The notes below the pieces were generated by a model. That model ran no database searches, was not told the origin of the DNA, and saw only the letters and a program-made list of their open reading frames with translations. From JBMHDW01 sp049889175 (GTDB lineage: Bacteria > Pseudomonadota > Gammaproteobacteria > Comchoanobacterales > Comchoanobacteraceae), in NCBI GenBank assembly GCA_049889175.1, contig JBMHDW010000002.1:62001-126000 (forward strand): a stretch of 64,000 bases of DNA, given 5' to 3'. Below, piece by piece: positions 16,180-25,643 of this stretch (positions within the stretch are counted from its first letter, which is position 1; each line of letters opens with the position of its first letter). The position numbers were made by a program, and so were the translations under genes.

Positions 16180-17280
16180 TTGCGACGTCACTATTTATTT
16201 ACCATTGTATTTGTTTTTGTGATCGTTTTAGGTGTTGTTTGGTTGCTTTTGCCACCACCTGCTGTTGTGGACGACACCTATTCTCAACAAAGTATTAATG
16301 TTCATGTTCAAGAGGTTCAGTACGAGCTTCATCATGCACAAGAACAAGCTATAGGGTTTGTAACTAAATCTAAAGCAAATTATTTATTCGCATATACATC
16401 AGGGGTCATTAATATTGAAAAAAGCGTTGGTGATTCTGTGAATAAGGGTGATCTTATAGCGATGATTGATAATAGGTTTGTGGTGCCTTCTCAACAAACC
16501 ATTATTAGTCAAGTCCAAGACTTGACGTCAAAACTTAATATTCTGGATAATAAGATTAATGACTATGAATTGTTCGATCAAAAACCATTTTGGCGGAAAG
16601 TTTGGCACTTGGAGTTCTATCGTTCAACCGATAATACAGATCAATGGTATGCCGCTAGAGAGCTCTTAAAACAACGTATTTTGCAATTAGAGATGGAATT
16701 AAATAGACTAAACCAAATGGATCATTATCATCGTATTTTGGCACCATCAAAAGGACGCTTATCTGAGATATTTGTTTCAAATGGTCAATTGGTTCAACCT
16801 GGAATGAGTTTGTTTGAGATGACACCGAATGATGATTTGATTTTGCAAGTTTTTATACCCAATATGTTGTCTTCACCCGATCAATGGGATATCTTTTTGA
16901 AAGCTGAACCTAATCAACCTTTACAATTTTATAATGTAGTTCAGGACGATAATGGCTTATTGCATTGGCAGTATTTGTTGAACAAAGGTTATCAAGCAGA
17001 TGTAACTGACCTTATTCCAGTACTCCGGCGATCTCATCAAAAGTTTTATGGCGTAGTCATACCATTAACAGCGCTCTATCCAGGTGACCATGTTTACCAA
17101 GTGAAACAAAACCGATTAACAAAGATCAAAGTTGATGTACTTGCAAAGTACCGCAATCCCGACGAGCAACCTGATCAAGTTATTATCAGGAGCCATTTAC
17201 TTAAAGATGGTGAAGAGATTCTGGTTGATCGTATCCGTAATATCAATGAGAGCATGACCGTTAATGCAACGCCAATATAA
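16180..17280 (+). CDS. RND efflux periplasmic adaptor (HlyD/AcrA type)
   Basis: Membrane-fusion subunit that bridges an inner-membrane RND pump and an outer-membrane channel. The start is TTG at 16180, supported by AGGAAGG at 16171-16177. Of 366 residues, about 4-24 form the N-terminal membrane anchor. A lipoyl half-motif follows (SGVINIEKSVGDSVNKGDLI), then a helical hairpin near 105-185, and the second lipoyl half with ILAPSKGRLSEIFVSNGQLVQPGM. The 3' end overlaps the permease by 17 bases, showing they form one operon. No regulator gene is adjacent and the cargo cannot be predicted. Confidence 0.88.
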   Translation: MRRHYLFTIVFVFVIVLGVVWLLLPPPAVVDDTYSQQSINVHVQEVQYELHHAQEQAIGFVTKSKANYLFAYTSGVINIEKSVGDSVNKGDLIAMIDNRFVVPSQQTIISQVQDLTSKLNILDNKINDYELFDQKPFWRKVWHLEFYRSTDNTDQWYAARELLKQRILQLEMELNRLNQMDHYHRILAPSKGRLSEIFVSNGQLVQPGMSLFEMTPNDDLILQVFIPNMLSSPDQWDIFLKAEPNQPLQFYNVVQDDNGLLHWQYLLNKGYQADVTDLIPVLRRSHQKFYGVVIPLTALYPGDHVYQVKQNRLTKIKVDVLAKYRNPDEQPDQVIIRSHLLKDGEEILVDRIRNINESMTVNATPI

Positions 17281-20200
17281 AACAAGTTTTATCCATTATT
17301 TAATTGAGCATCCTGTGGCAAGTCATATCATGATGATATGTATTTTGTTTCTCGGTGGTTACGCAGCATTAAATATCAACACACAGTTTTTCCCCACATT
17401 CAATGTGCCCATTATTTTTGCTGAAGGTTACTGGCCAGGTGCCAGCAGCGAAGCTGTAGAAAAATTAGTGACAACACCTATTGAGAGAATTTTACAACAA
17501 GGTGAAGATGTTGTGCATCTTGAGTCACGGTCATTTCCAGGTTTTTTTAGAATGGGAGCAGAGTTTTCTCCTGGAGTAGATATATCTGAATTATTAAATA
17601 AAAAAAAGAACGATGTTGACCAGTCAAAGCAAATACCTGATGAGGTTAAACAACTAAAACTCTACACATTAACAACAGATGATCCTGTAGCTCATGTCGT
17701 TGTGACGGGTTTTGATAACATAGAGTCAATGAGGGCATTTGGCCATGATATTGAACACGAACTATCATCATTGCAAGAGGTCTCCAAAGTTTATGTGAAT
17801 GGACTCCCACCTAATTTGGTTCAACTCAATATACCTGTTGAAAAATTGGCAGCACTAAAAGTATCAATGATGTCCTTGGAAGATCAGTTGAGTGTTCAAT
17901 TGGGGCATTGGCCTCTTGGCAAACTTGATTTGCCATCAGAGTCATTATATTTTCGCTTGAATAATCATTTTACAACTATCGACGATATCATGAATTTATT
18001 GGTTTTGTCGCAAGATAATGTGCCAATGATGCTTAAATCTTTGGTTAAAGATTATTCTTACCAACAATCTTTAGATCATGTTGTGCTTTTTAATGGTAAG
18101 CCTGCTTTGGACTTTGAGATTAGGCGAAGTCAATCTGATGATACTATTTTAGCTGCTAAATCGCTTCACAAATGGGTTGATGCAGCACAACAAAATCAAC
18201 TTGACTATCCTGAATATTTAGATTTTAACATCACACAACAACACTGGCAGCTAATTAAAGATCGTATGAGCGTACTGGTCAAAAATGCTTTTCAAGGTTT
18301 TGGTTTGGTTTTGATATCATTATTTCTTCTCATGCGTATTCGATTAGCTGGTTGGGTTGCATTGGGCATACCGATTTCATTTTCAGTAGCTCTTTTTGTG
18401 TTGTATTTTATGGGAATCAGTTTAAATATGATGACATTATTTTCTTTTATCATGATGCTTGGTCTGGTAATGGATGATACTATTGTTATTTCTGAACAAG
18501 CCTACTATGAGTCACAGAGAGGACTTAAGCCGTTTGATGCAGTCTCTGTGGCGATAAAAAAAACATGGTTGCCTGTACTCGCAGCAACATTAACAACGCT
18601 TTTTGCATTTATACCGTTGTTGTCACTTAAATCATTATTAGGGCAAGTTCTTATTGTTATCCCAATTGTGGCTGTTTCAGTATTAATTGGCTCAATGATT
18701 GAATGCTTTCTTATTTTACCTCATCATTTAAAGCTATCTTTTCAAAAAAAGAATACGGATCGTTCAGGTATTTATCAAAAAATAGAAAGGTTTTTTCATT
18801 ATTTTCAGAACCATCACTGTAAGGTATGGTATCAAAAGTTATTAAATCACCAATATTTGGCATGGATGTTTGCAGGCTTTTTGGTTACTTTGACGTGGTT
18901 AATATTGTATTCTGGTGCTATAACATTTACTTTTTTTCCTTCTCCTCCAGGTGACGTTGCTTATCTCGACGTTGCTTTTTTTGAAAACATTAGTGATTCA
19001 AAAATTCAAGACAGAATGGCTAAAATTGAACAGTCACTTCGAATGAGAGATGATATTGTCAATACAACTACTTATTTTAATATGCATTCACCTGCTATCT
19101 CAGGTGATGTTGTTCGCTATAAAATAAGTGTACCCAAAGCCAGTTATATTGTTTTAGGGCTTGATGAAGGAAGTATTGCGCAAAAAGGCGCTGAAAAAAT
19201 TATAAGTGAGATGTATGACTCAATGATACAATTGCCGGATGAGATAAACCGTATTACCATCAGCCCAGCGAATGTAGGGCCACCAGGAAAAGATATTTAT
19301 ATCACTATTTTTGATGATGATTATGAGCTTTTATATGAAAAACTCAATGAAATATCTTCATATTTACATCAGCAAGAGGGGGTGTTTAATATTGCTACCA
19401 AAATTAGTAAGATTGATGAAAATATTTTTAAGCCTAAAGAGAAATATAGACTTAAAGGTTTAACACAAGCAAATTTAGCTTATCAAATGCAAAAAGCAAT
19501 TCGAGGTACAACCTTTGATCAGTTTGATCCGCCAATTCATCTTCAGGCTCAAAATGTTGATTTGGAATCATTTTTAAATTATCCGATTTTCTTAGGAAGC
19601 GAGACTTACCCCTTAAGAGAAGTTGCTGATCAATCAATCGAAAGTTCATTTTCTCAATTGCCACGTATTGATGGTAAAAGGGGGTTAACCCTTACAGCAT
19701 CAATCGATCATGAAAAAGTAAATGCAGCAGCATTAAAGCGAGAGATTTTTTCATATATTGAAGATAACTTGCTCAAAAATACCAATATTCAACTGTCATT
19801 AGTCAATCAAGATAGATATGAGCGAGAAGCCATTCCTGATCTTATCAAAGGATTTTGGTTGGCCTTGACTTTAATCTATTTGACCGTTGCCTGGGTCTTG
19901 CGTTCCTACCTAATCCCATTGATTGTTTTAACATCGATACCTTTTGCTGGTATTGGTGCTATTCTAGGTCATGCAATATTGGGTATTGATATGACGTTTT
20001 TGTCATTGTTTAGTTTATTTGGACTCAGTGGTATTGTGGTTAATACAGCTATTATATTGATTACAGAAATTAATGCTCAATATGAACACTCAGGACAATG
20101 GCATGAGGCTATTATTCAAGGTTGTTGTCGTCGTATAAGGGCTGTGTTTTTAACACTAGTTACAACAGTATTTGGCCTTGTGCCACTGTTATTTGATACT

Positions 20201-20329
20201 ACTTATGCGGTGCAATTTTTGAAACCAATGGTGGTGTCCATCATTTTTGGTTTATTGATTTCAGCTTTAATGGTAATGGTTATTGTTCCATGTTTCTTAA
20301 CATATATAGCCCCCAAAGAGCGTATATAA
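17264..20329 (+). CDS. RND-family efflux permease
   Basis: Proton-driven inner-membrane pump of the AcrB superfamily. The 1021-residue protein has the standard layout: an N-terminal membrane helix, a large periplasmic loop (about 35-330), a membrane block, a second periplasmic loop (about 550-855) and a final block. The proton-relay pair lies in helix 4 at D404-D405 (GLVMDDTIVISE), matching AcrB D407-D408. Opening motifs FFPTFNVPII and YWPGASSEAVEKLVTTPIE are typical. It overlaps its adaptor gene and is followed one base later by a glutathione peroxidase. TolC at 2965-4242 could complete the pump. Confidence 0.93.
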   Translation: MQRQYKTSFIHYLIEHPVASHIMMICILFLGGYAALNINTQFFPTFNVPIIFAEGYWPGASSEAVEKLVTTPIERILQQGEDVVHLESRSFPGFFRMGAEFSPGVDISELLNKKKNDVDQSKQIPDEVKQLKLYTLTTDDPVAHVVVTGFDNIESMRAFGHDIEHELSSLQEVSKVYVNGLPPNLVQLNIPVEKLAALKVSMMSLEDQLSVQLGHWPLGKLDLPSESLYFRLNNHFTTIDDIMNLLVLSQDNVPMMLKSLVKDYSYQQSLDHVVLFNGKPALDFEIRRSQSDDTILAAKSLHKWVDAAQQNQLDYPEYLDFNITQQHWQLIKDRMSVLVKNAFQGFGLVLISLFLLMRIRLAGWVALGIPISFSVALFVLYFMGISLNMMTLFSFIMMLGLVMDDTIVISEQAYYESQRGLKPFDAVSVAIKKTWLPVLAATLTTLFAFIPLLSLKSLLGQVLIVIPIVAVSVLIGSMIECFLILPHHLKLSFQKKNTDRSGIYQKIERFFHYFQNHHCKVWYQKLLNHQYLAWMFAGFLVTLTWLILYSGAITFTFFPSPPGDVAYLDVAFFENISDSKIQDRMAKIEQSLRMRDDIVNTTTYFNMHSPAISGDVVRYKISVPKASYIVLGLDEGSIAQKGAEKIISEMYDSMIQLPDEINRITISPANVGPPGKDIYITIFDDDYELLYEKLNEISSYLHQQEGVFNIATKISKIDENIFKPKEKYRLKGLTQANLAYQMQKAIRGTTFDQFDPPIHLQAQNVDLESFLNYPIFLGSETYPLREVADQSIESSFSQLPRIDGKRGLTLTASIDHEKVNAAALKREIFSYIEDNLLKNTNIQLSLVNQDRYEREAIPDLIKGFWLALTLIYLTVAWVLRSYLIPLIVLTSIPFAGIGAILGHAILGIDMTFLSLFSLFGLSGIVVNTAIILITEINAQYEHSGQWHEAIIQGCCRRIRAVFLTLVTTVFGLVPLLFDTTYAVQFLKPMVVSIIFGLLISALMVMVIVPCFLTYIAPKERI

Positions 20330-20330
20330 A

Positions 20331-20804
20331 ATGTCAGATTTTTATCAGCTAAAATGCTCATTAATTTCTGGTGAAATGATGGAAATGATAACACTAAAAA
20401 ATAAATGTGTTGCGATTATCAATACAGCTTCAGCGTGTGGTCTTTCCTTCAGATTGAAGCAATTACAATTATTGCATCAACTAGTGGAACCTCAAGAATG
20501 GGTTATTTTAGCGATGCCATTTAATGCTTTTTCAGAACAGGAACCATTAGAACATAATGATCTTTGTGAATGGTTTAAAGGTTATGCTAAATCAGTAATA
20601 ATTACTCAAAAAGAGCAGGAACTATCTCATAATCCAGTAATGAAGTGGATTCTTAAAGAAGCAAGTTGGTGGTCAAAACCGCGATGGAATTATTACGTGT
20701 ATTGGATTAATGGTCGGGGTCAAATGGTTGACTGGTGGGGGCCCTGGCGCTCATTTTGTAGCACAAAGTCACAAAGAGAACTTGCAAAAATATTAACTAA
20801 ATAA
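20331..20804 (+). CDS. Glutathione peroxidase-family thiol peroxidase
   Basis: Reduces hydroperoxides using glutathione or thioredoxin. The 157-residue protein keeps the catalytic tetrad of the family: Cys36 in NTASACG, Gln70 in FNAFSEQEP, and Trp119-Asn120 in WNYYVYW. The active site uses Cys rather than selenocysteine. The protein is somewhat diverged (for example AMPFNAFSEQ in place of FPCNQFGGQ) but of normal length. It begins one base after the permease stop, so it likely belongs to the efflux operon, and its end overlaps the convergent ugd by 8 bases. Confidence 0.87.
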   Translation: MSDFYQLKCSLISGEMMEMITLKNKCVAIINTASACGLSFRLKQLQLLHQLVEPQEWVILAMPFNAFSEQEPLEHNDLCEWFKGYAKSVIITQKEQELSHNPVMKWILKEASWWSKPRWNYYVYWINGRGQMVDWWGPWRSFCSTKSQRELAKILTK

Positions 20805-22110
20805 ACTCATCAGAACTTTCCAGTATGCCACAATTAACAGCGCCATCTAAACGATGAAGGTTAATAAAAGAGGGTAGTTTATCGACTGGTAAAATATGTC
20901 TTAAGTCAATTATGGTAAGTGACTTCTTCATAGTGGATAGTGATGACCAATCAAAGTCTTTAAACATTGGCCATTCAGTCAGTATGACAACTATATCGGT
21001 TGGTAGTAGACTTTTATGTATTTCACTATGCCAAGTCGCTTGGGGAATGCATTGTGTGTCAATATATTGATACATCGGGTCATAAACATGAAGGTTGAAA
21101 TCTTTTTCAATAAGTTTTTGTGCGATTTTTAAACTTGCGCTTTCCCGTATGTCATCTGTATTTGCTTTGAATGTAATACCTAAAATAGTTAAATCTTTTG
21201 CCCCATCTGTAATCGACTCAATATAGTTCGCCATTTCATGTATGTGATTTGTATTTGCTGAAATGACTCCTTCAATAATTTTTGTTGGATAGTTGTGTGA
21301 TTTCATGGAATGAACAAGCCCTCTGATGTCCTTGGGAAAGCACGAGCCACCAATACCAGGTCCAGGCTTTAAGAATTCAGGGCCAATACGGTGGTCAGTG
21401 CCTAGTGCCTTTGATAGGTCTTCGATAAAACCGCCTGTTGCTCGACATAAATGAGATAGTTCATTGATAAATGCAACCTTCGTCGCTAAAAAACTGTTTG
21501 CAGCATATTTTATAATTTCAGCTGTGGCTCTATTTGTAAATTGAATTTTGTCTTTAAAAGGTTGATATAGCTGTGTTAATGGATCTATCAATATATTATC
21601 TTCAATACCTATAATGATTCTATCAGGATTCATAAAGTCAAAAATAGCATTACCCTCTCGGAGAAATTCAGGGTTGGAAACAACATGAATATTTGACTTT
21701 CCTATTAAAAATGGTTTTAGTAATTGTTCAACTTTTTGGTTTGTGCCAACAGGAACGGTAGACTTAATGATAATAATGGTATCGTTGGATAATTGAGGTG
21801 CTAGCGTTATTGCTGCATTCAATAGATCATCGCATTGAACAGAGCCATCTGGATTAGAAGGTGTGCCAATAGCTAGGATAATTATATCGGCATGCGCAAT
21901 CTGGTCAAGTTCAGTGGTAAAGTTAAGAGAGTCATGGTGATGAGCCATAAGTTCACTTAATCCTGGTTCGAAGATAGGGCAGTGGCCATTATTTAATTGA
22001 TCAATTCTATGTTTATTGATATCAATGCAGGTTACTTGATGGCCAATATTTGCTAGACATACGCCTGTTACTAAACCTACGTAACCACTTCCAATACATG
22101 CAATATACAC
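20797..22110 (-). CDS. ugd: UDP-glucose 6-dehydrogenase
   Basis: Oxidises UDP-glucose to UDP-glucuronate in two NAD-dependent steps, supplying surface polysaccharide or lipid A sugar precursors. The 437-residue protein starts with the Rossmann motif GSGYVGLVTG. It has the conserved KSTVPVGT and NPEFLREGNA segments, and the catalytic Cys in GGSCFPKD. The C-terminal UDP-binding domain contains GITFKANTDDIRESAS. Complete and apparently functional. It stands alone, divergent from the 636-residue orphan. Confidence 0.95.
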   Translation of the reverse strand: MYIACIGSGYVGLVTGVCLANIGHQVTCIDINKHRIDQLNNGHCPIFEPGLSELMAHHHDSLNFTTELDQIAHADIIILAIGTPSNPDGSVQCDDLLNAAITLAPQLSNDTIIIIKSTVPVGTNQKVEQLLKPFLIGKSNIHVVSNPEFLREGNAIFDFMNPDRIIIGIEDNILIDPLTQLYQPFKDKIQFTNRATAEIIKYAANSFLATKVAFINELSHLCRATGGFIEDLSKALGTDHRIGPEFLKPGPGIGGSCFPKDIRGLVHSMKSHNYPTKIIEGVISANTNHIHEMANYIESITDGAKDLTILGITFKANTDDIRESASLKIAQKLIEKDFNLHVYDPMYQYIDTQCIPQATWHSEIHKSLLPTDIVVILTEWPMFKDFDWSSLSTMKKSLTIIDLRHILPVDKLPSFINLHRLDGAVNCGILESSDEFI

Positions 22111-22161
22111 TTTATATCCTTAAAATCGAGTAATAACAATGTAAACATTTTTTTGCTGTGG

Positions 22162-22167
22162 TACAAT
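22162..22167 (+). promoter_or_regulatory. Extended -10 element upstream of the 636-residue orphan
   Basis: TACAAT at 22162-22167 is preceded by TGG, giving an extended -10, in the divergent gap between ugd and the orphan. No good -35 is visible. It would leave a leader of roughly 50 bases. Confidence 0.35.
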
Positions 22168-22223
22168 AGTGGGTTTTAATTTTGTATAGGTTAATTATTT
22201 AAGTTTTATATTATTAATAGGGG

Positions 22224-24134
22224 ATGGGTTTGAATCAATTGAAGAAAATGATGGGTATTAATAGTATCTTTGTGCACATATTAGAGTACTTAACACCACG
22301 ATCTCAACGTCTGATGCGAGCTGCTTTAGGTACTTTAGAAGCACCAAAAGATCAATTGCCAAGCAGTGAAGATATCATTGATTATTACCAACTTTACCCA
22401 GAAAGGGAGCAAGGTAAGAAGAGGCCTGAAACAGATGTTTGTGCACTACCAATACAGTTCGATCAAGTACTTCAAAAACAACCTAAGCGTAAAAAACTTC
22501 CTTTAGCAATAATGATTCAAGGTCTTATTCCTTTTCCATATCGAAAAGGGTTGGGTACGGACTTAACAGCTAAGGCATGGCTGTTAAAGTATATTGAGGC
22601 TTTAAATACAATCGATGAATCATTACATGTCAGTTTTATCATTGGATTAAATCTTAAAGATGACATTGCTTCTGATGATCATGATTTTAAAGTAATGCAA
22701 ATACGTATGATGCAAGAAGCTAATCGATTAGTAATGTTTGCTAAAAAACAAGCATTAAACATTTATGTTATACCCTTTATATGGGGTTTAATGCCTCTCA
22801 AAGGCATTACCTTAGCTCAAAAAGTTCGCTCCTATAATATGAAAATTCATTGTCATATGCGTTTCCCTTTTTCCAATGCAAGAGGGTTATTATTGGGTCA
22901 CCCATTAACACAACAAGTACTATCGGAAATGAAAAAAATCAGCAGGAATACATGGCATTTGTTTTCTGATGCTGATGTCATTAATATTAAAGATCATTTA
23001 ACTGAGTGTGTCGAAAAAATATTAACAAGTAAAAAGCCCATGGCGAGAATGGGAAGTGGATATTGTTTTCATGCTGAAGAAATACAAGCAATCTTAAAGA
23101 TGACACGACCAGAGCTTTCATCGTTAGACCTTGAGCGATCATGGTTATTGACTGAGTTAATGCGTTCTATGGATAATTATGCACGTTATGTACTCGCAGA
23201 ACTTGATGGTGCGCTGGGATATTTTTCAGAGCCTACATTAGCCATTAATTTAAATTCACCCATACCGACAATGGACGATTTAATAAGTCGCTTGCAACGG
23301 CGTTCAAGTGGTACGGATATTTCACAAACACTTGTTAAGCTAAGTACGCCATATCACTATCGTAATAAAGGTATTATTCGACGACATCAAGCCGTGTTAT
23401 TACATCCAAAGCTTCAGGTATCAGCCAGACATGATATGGTTGCTATCAGTAAGAAAAAATTAGTTTGGCCTGAACATATTAATGGTCAAAGGATAAGGCG
23501 GTTATCTCTTGATCGTTTTCGACGTCTTATGAGTAACCAAGCAAATCATCAATTAACACCATCACAAATTTCATCTAGATGGCGTCAAGCCGGATGGGGT
23601 CAGGATAATTTTTATCGATTAATGGCATTATTACCAACAGATCAATTTCCTTTTGTTTGCTATTTTTTATCACCACGGCAAAAGAATCATGACCTTTTTA
23701 ATGATCAATATTTTGATAATATACGTTCTTTTATTGAAAAGCAGTCATTGTCTTCAATGGATTATAAATCCACTCAAATATTGCATCAAATGATGAAGCA
23801 GTGGACATGGGATAAAGAGAATAATCAAGATTTTGATCAGACGCTGTCTTTAGATTCATTATCGAGTGCTGAAGCAAAGAGGAGGTCAGAGGATATCATG
23901 ATATGCATGAATAGATTAGATCAATTATTAATGTGGGGCTGGAGAATGATGTTGTCGATATTTAACGTATCGTCAGTTCCTCAATCTCAACATTTACCTA
24001 TAGCATCTACAGTTAGTGTGAAGGTGAAGTCTGAAAAACCTTTAAAATCGAATACCATTAAGCAAGAGTGTGCTGTTGTAACCAGTAGTTCAACGCCAGA
24101 GAGAAAGCCATTGAGAAATATCATATCACCTTAA
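22224..24134 (+). CDS. Unknown 636-residue protein with a possible DxD motif
   Basis: Not recognised. The ATG at 22224 directly abuts AGGGG; the TTG at 22230 has better spacing from it (6 bases) and may be the real start. Residues 92-120 read like a first beta strand and loop (PLAIMIQGLIPFPYRKGLG), and 245-252 read HLFSDADV. A DxD after a hydrophobic strand is how GT-A glycosyltransferases bind their metal, so a glycosyltransferase-like fold is possible but unproven. No signal peptide or clear membrane segment. The C-terminal 55 residues are Ser/Lys-rich and low in structure, ending near TPERKPLRN. Stand-alone between ugd and the convergent DUF1460 gene, it could be a secreted effector. Confidence 0.7.
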   Translation: MGLNQLKKMMGINSIFVHILEYLTPRSQRLMRAALGTLEAPKDQLPSSEDIIDYYQLYPEREQGKKRPETDVCALPIQFDQVLQKQPKRKKLPLAIMIQGLIPFPYRKGLGTDLTAKAWLLKYIEALNTIDESLHVSFIIGLNLKDDIASDDHDFKVMQIRMMQEANRLVMFAKKQALNIYVIPFIWGLMPLKGITLAQKVRSYNMKIHCHMRFPFSNARGLLLGHPLTQQVLSEMKKISRNTWHLFSDADVINIKDHLTECVEKILTSKKPMARMGSGYCFHAEEIQAILKMTRPELSSLDLERSWLLTELMRSMDNYARYVLAELDGALGYFSEPTLAINLNSPIPTMDDLISRLQRRSSGTDISQTLVKLSTPYHYRNKGIIRRHQAVLLHPKLQVSARHDMVAISKKKLVWPEHINGQRIRRLSLDRFRRLMSNQANHQLTPSQISSRWRQAGWGQDNFYRLMALLPTDQFPFVCYFLSPRQKNHDLFNDQYFDNIRSFIEKQSLSSMDYKSTQILHQMMKQWTWDKENNQDFDQTLSLDSLSSAEAKRRSEDIMICMNRLDQLLMWGWRMMLSIFNVSSVPQSQHLPIASTVSVKVKSEKPLKSNTIKQECAVVTSSSTPERKPLRNIISP

Positions 24135-24931
24135 AGGATGTGATAAAATGCGATGCCATCAATATGGTTGTGGTTTTGGCGTTGTGCTAAAAATGATGAC
24201 CAGGTTTCTTGTATAACTTGTTTGGCTTTGCTTGATGCATGGATGACTTGCCATTGTTTTTTAGCATCCTGAAATAAAAGGCCAAAATGTGATACCAGTA
24301 GTTGTGTACCTATCGGGTTATTTTGATTTGGCCAGTTATGGTTTACCAACGCGATAATCATTGGTTTTGAAGATGGAAGTGGCTCGCTTATCAGTATTTG
24401 AGTGGGGATAAAATCTATTTCTTGGGTAATTTGCTGGGGAGGAGATATGGTATTTATCATATTATGAAATTCTGGGTGTAATCTTTCTTGGTATTGCCAA
24501 AATGCAAGTGGTTTAGCGATTTGAGAAATATGTTTGCTTTTTAAGTTTAATGTATGGGTGGCTTCACTTAAATAACCTTTTTTTATCATGGCCGGGATCC
24601 ATTCATGTGAGGCAAAATGATATCTATGGGTAAAGTGGTGAATAGCATCTTTGTAGCGTATAGTGCTCAATTGTTGTGATAGTGATTCATCATCATAACT
24701 GTTTTTTACTGCTAAGATGCTTTGAATAAGACTAAAGCAGTCAAAGGCTTCTAAGTTGAGTTTTGGTGCATCATGATCTTGCATCGGGTCAAATTGATAT
24801 GGTTTTCCCAGCCATTGAGATGCAATTGCATCAGGGGTAAGCGTATTGACGGTAGATGATTTAAATAAGATATAAAAGAAAATAGTTACACTAACTGTAG
24901 CAAGAAAAAAAATTGAATTAACCTTATTCAT
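24131..24931 (-). CDS. DUF1460-type cell-wall amidase-like protein
   Basis: Exported protein resembling the DUF1460 family, whose structurally known members are NlpC/P60-like amidases acting on wall peptides. In 266 residues, about 7-24 are an N-terminal hydrophobic signal/anchor. Family landmarks follow: WLGKPYQFDP, FDCFSLIQSILAV with the candidate nucleophile Cys, LSTIRYKDA, then FTHRYHFASHEWIP. Sequence past residue 170 is diverged. The gene is convergent with the 636-residue orphan (4-base overlap) and divergent from the SpmA/SpmB-like pair. Wall recycling is the likely role. Confidence 0.75.
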   Translation of the reverse strand: MNKVNSIFFLATVSVTIFFYILFKSSTVNTLTPDAIASQWLGKPYQFDPMQDHDAPKLNLEAFDCFSLIQSILAVKNSYDDESLSQQLSTIRYKDAIHHFTHRYHFASHEWIPAMIKKGYLSEATHTLNLKSKHISQIAKPLAFWQYQERLHPEFHNMINTISPPQQITQEIDFIPTQILISEPLPSSKPMIIALVNHNWPNQNNPIGTQLLVSHFGLLFQDAKKQWQVIHASSKAKQVIQETWSSFLAQRQNHNHIDGIAFYHIL

Positions 24932-25025
24932 TAAAACAACATATCATGAAATAGTTATTCACGACAACAGATAACTGTTTGTACTCTTAAGACCTTGTGC
25001 TAACATGTATCACTGAGGATTGTAT

Positions 25026-25643
25026 ATGTTGAATATTATTTGGGTTGGCATCATTGTGCTTTCAGCTATTTTTGGATTGTTGAATGGCACCATTGATGAA
25101 GTTGTCAACGCGATACCTGAAAAAGCAGTGGATGGCTTTCAATTGGCTTTGACATTGGGTGGTGGCATGGTTTTTTGGCTTGGTATTATGAATGTTGCTG
25201 AGAAAAGTGGTGTTATTTCTGGGTTATCAAGATTGCTACGGCCTTTTATGCGAATCATTTTTCCAGGTGTTCCTGAGGATCATCCAGCAATGTCGAGTAT
25301 TGTGATGAATATTTCAGCCAATATGTTTGGTCTGGCCAATGCGGCAACGCCATTTGGACTCAAAGCCATGAAGCAACTTAATGAGTTGAACGTTGATAAG
25401 GGTAAAGCCAGTGATGAGATGTGTATGTTCCTTGCTGTCAATACATCGAGTGTTCAGTTAATCCCATTAAGTTCTATCTTAATTCTGCAGAAAAATGGTG
25501 GCATTGAGTCTTCTAATATTGTGACAACATCATTATTAGCAACATTATGCTCTACCATAGCAGCGATTGGTGTTTGTGTTTTATTTAGGTGGTTGGGTGC
25601 TAAGTGGCGTAGTATCAGACCTAACGGTAAGGTGTTATCATGA
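25026..25643 (+). CDS. SpmA-like nucleoside-recognition (gate) domain membrane protein
   Basis: Integral membrane protein of the SpmA half of the spore-maturation/nucleoside-recognition family. Non-sporulating gammaproteobacteria carry such pairs with no established transport substrate. The ATG at 25026 follows GAGG at 25015-25018 by 7 bases and gives 205 residues with several hydrophobic helices. The gate signature is GGMVFWLGIMNVAEKSG, then NMFGLANAATPFGLKAM and FLAVNTSSVQLIP. It overlaps the SpmB-like gene in an ATGA junction. A TTGTAC/TAACAT promoter-like pair with 16-base spacing lies at 24979-25006. Confidence 0.85.
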   Translation: MLNIIWVGIIVLSAIFGLLNGTIDEVVNAIPEKAVDGFQLALTLGGGMVFWLGIMNVAEKSGVISGLSRLLRPFMRIIFPGVPEDHPAMSSIVMNISANMFGLANAATPFGLKAMKQLNELNVDKGKASDEMCMFLAVNTSSVQLIPLSSILILQKNGGIESSNIVTTSLLATLCSTIAAIGVCVLFRWLGAKWRSIRPNGKVLS

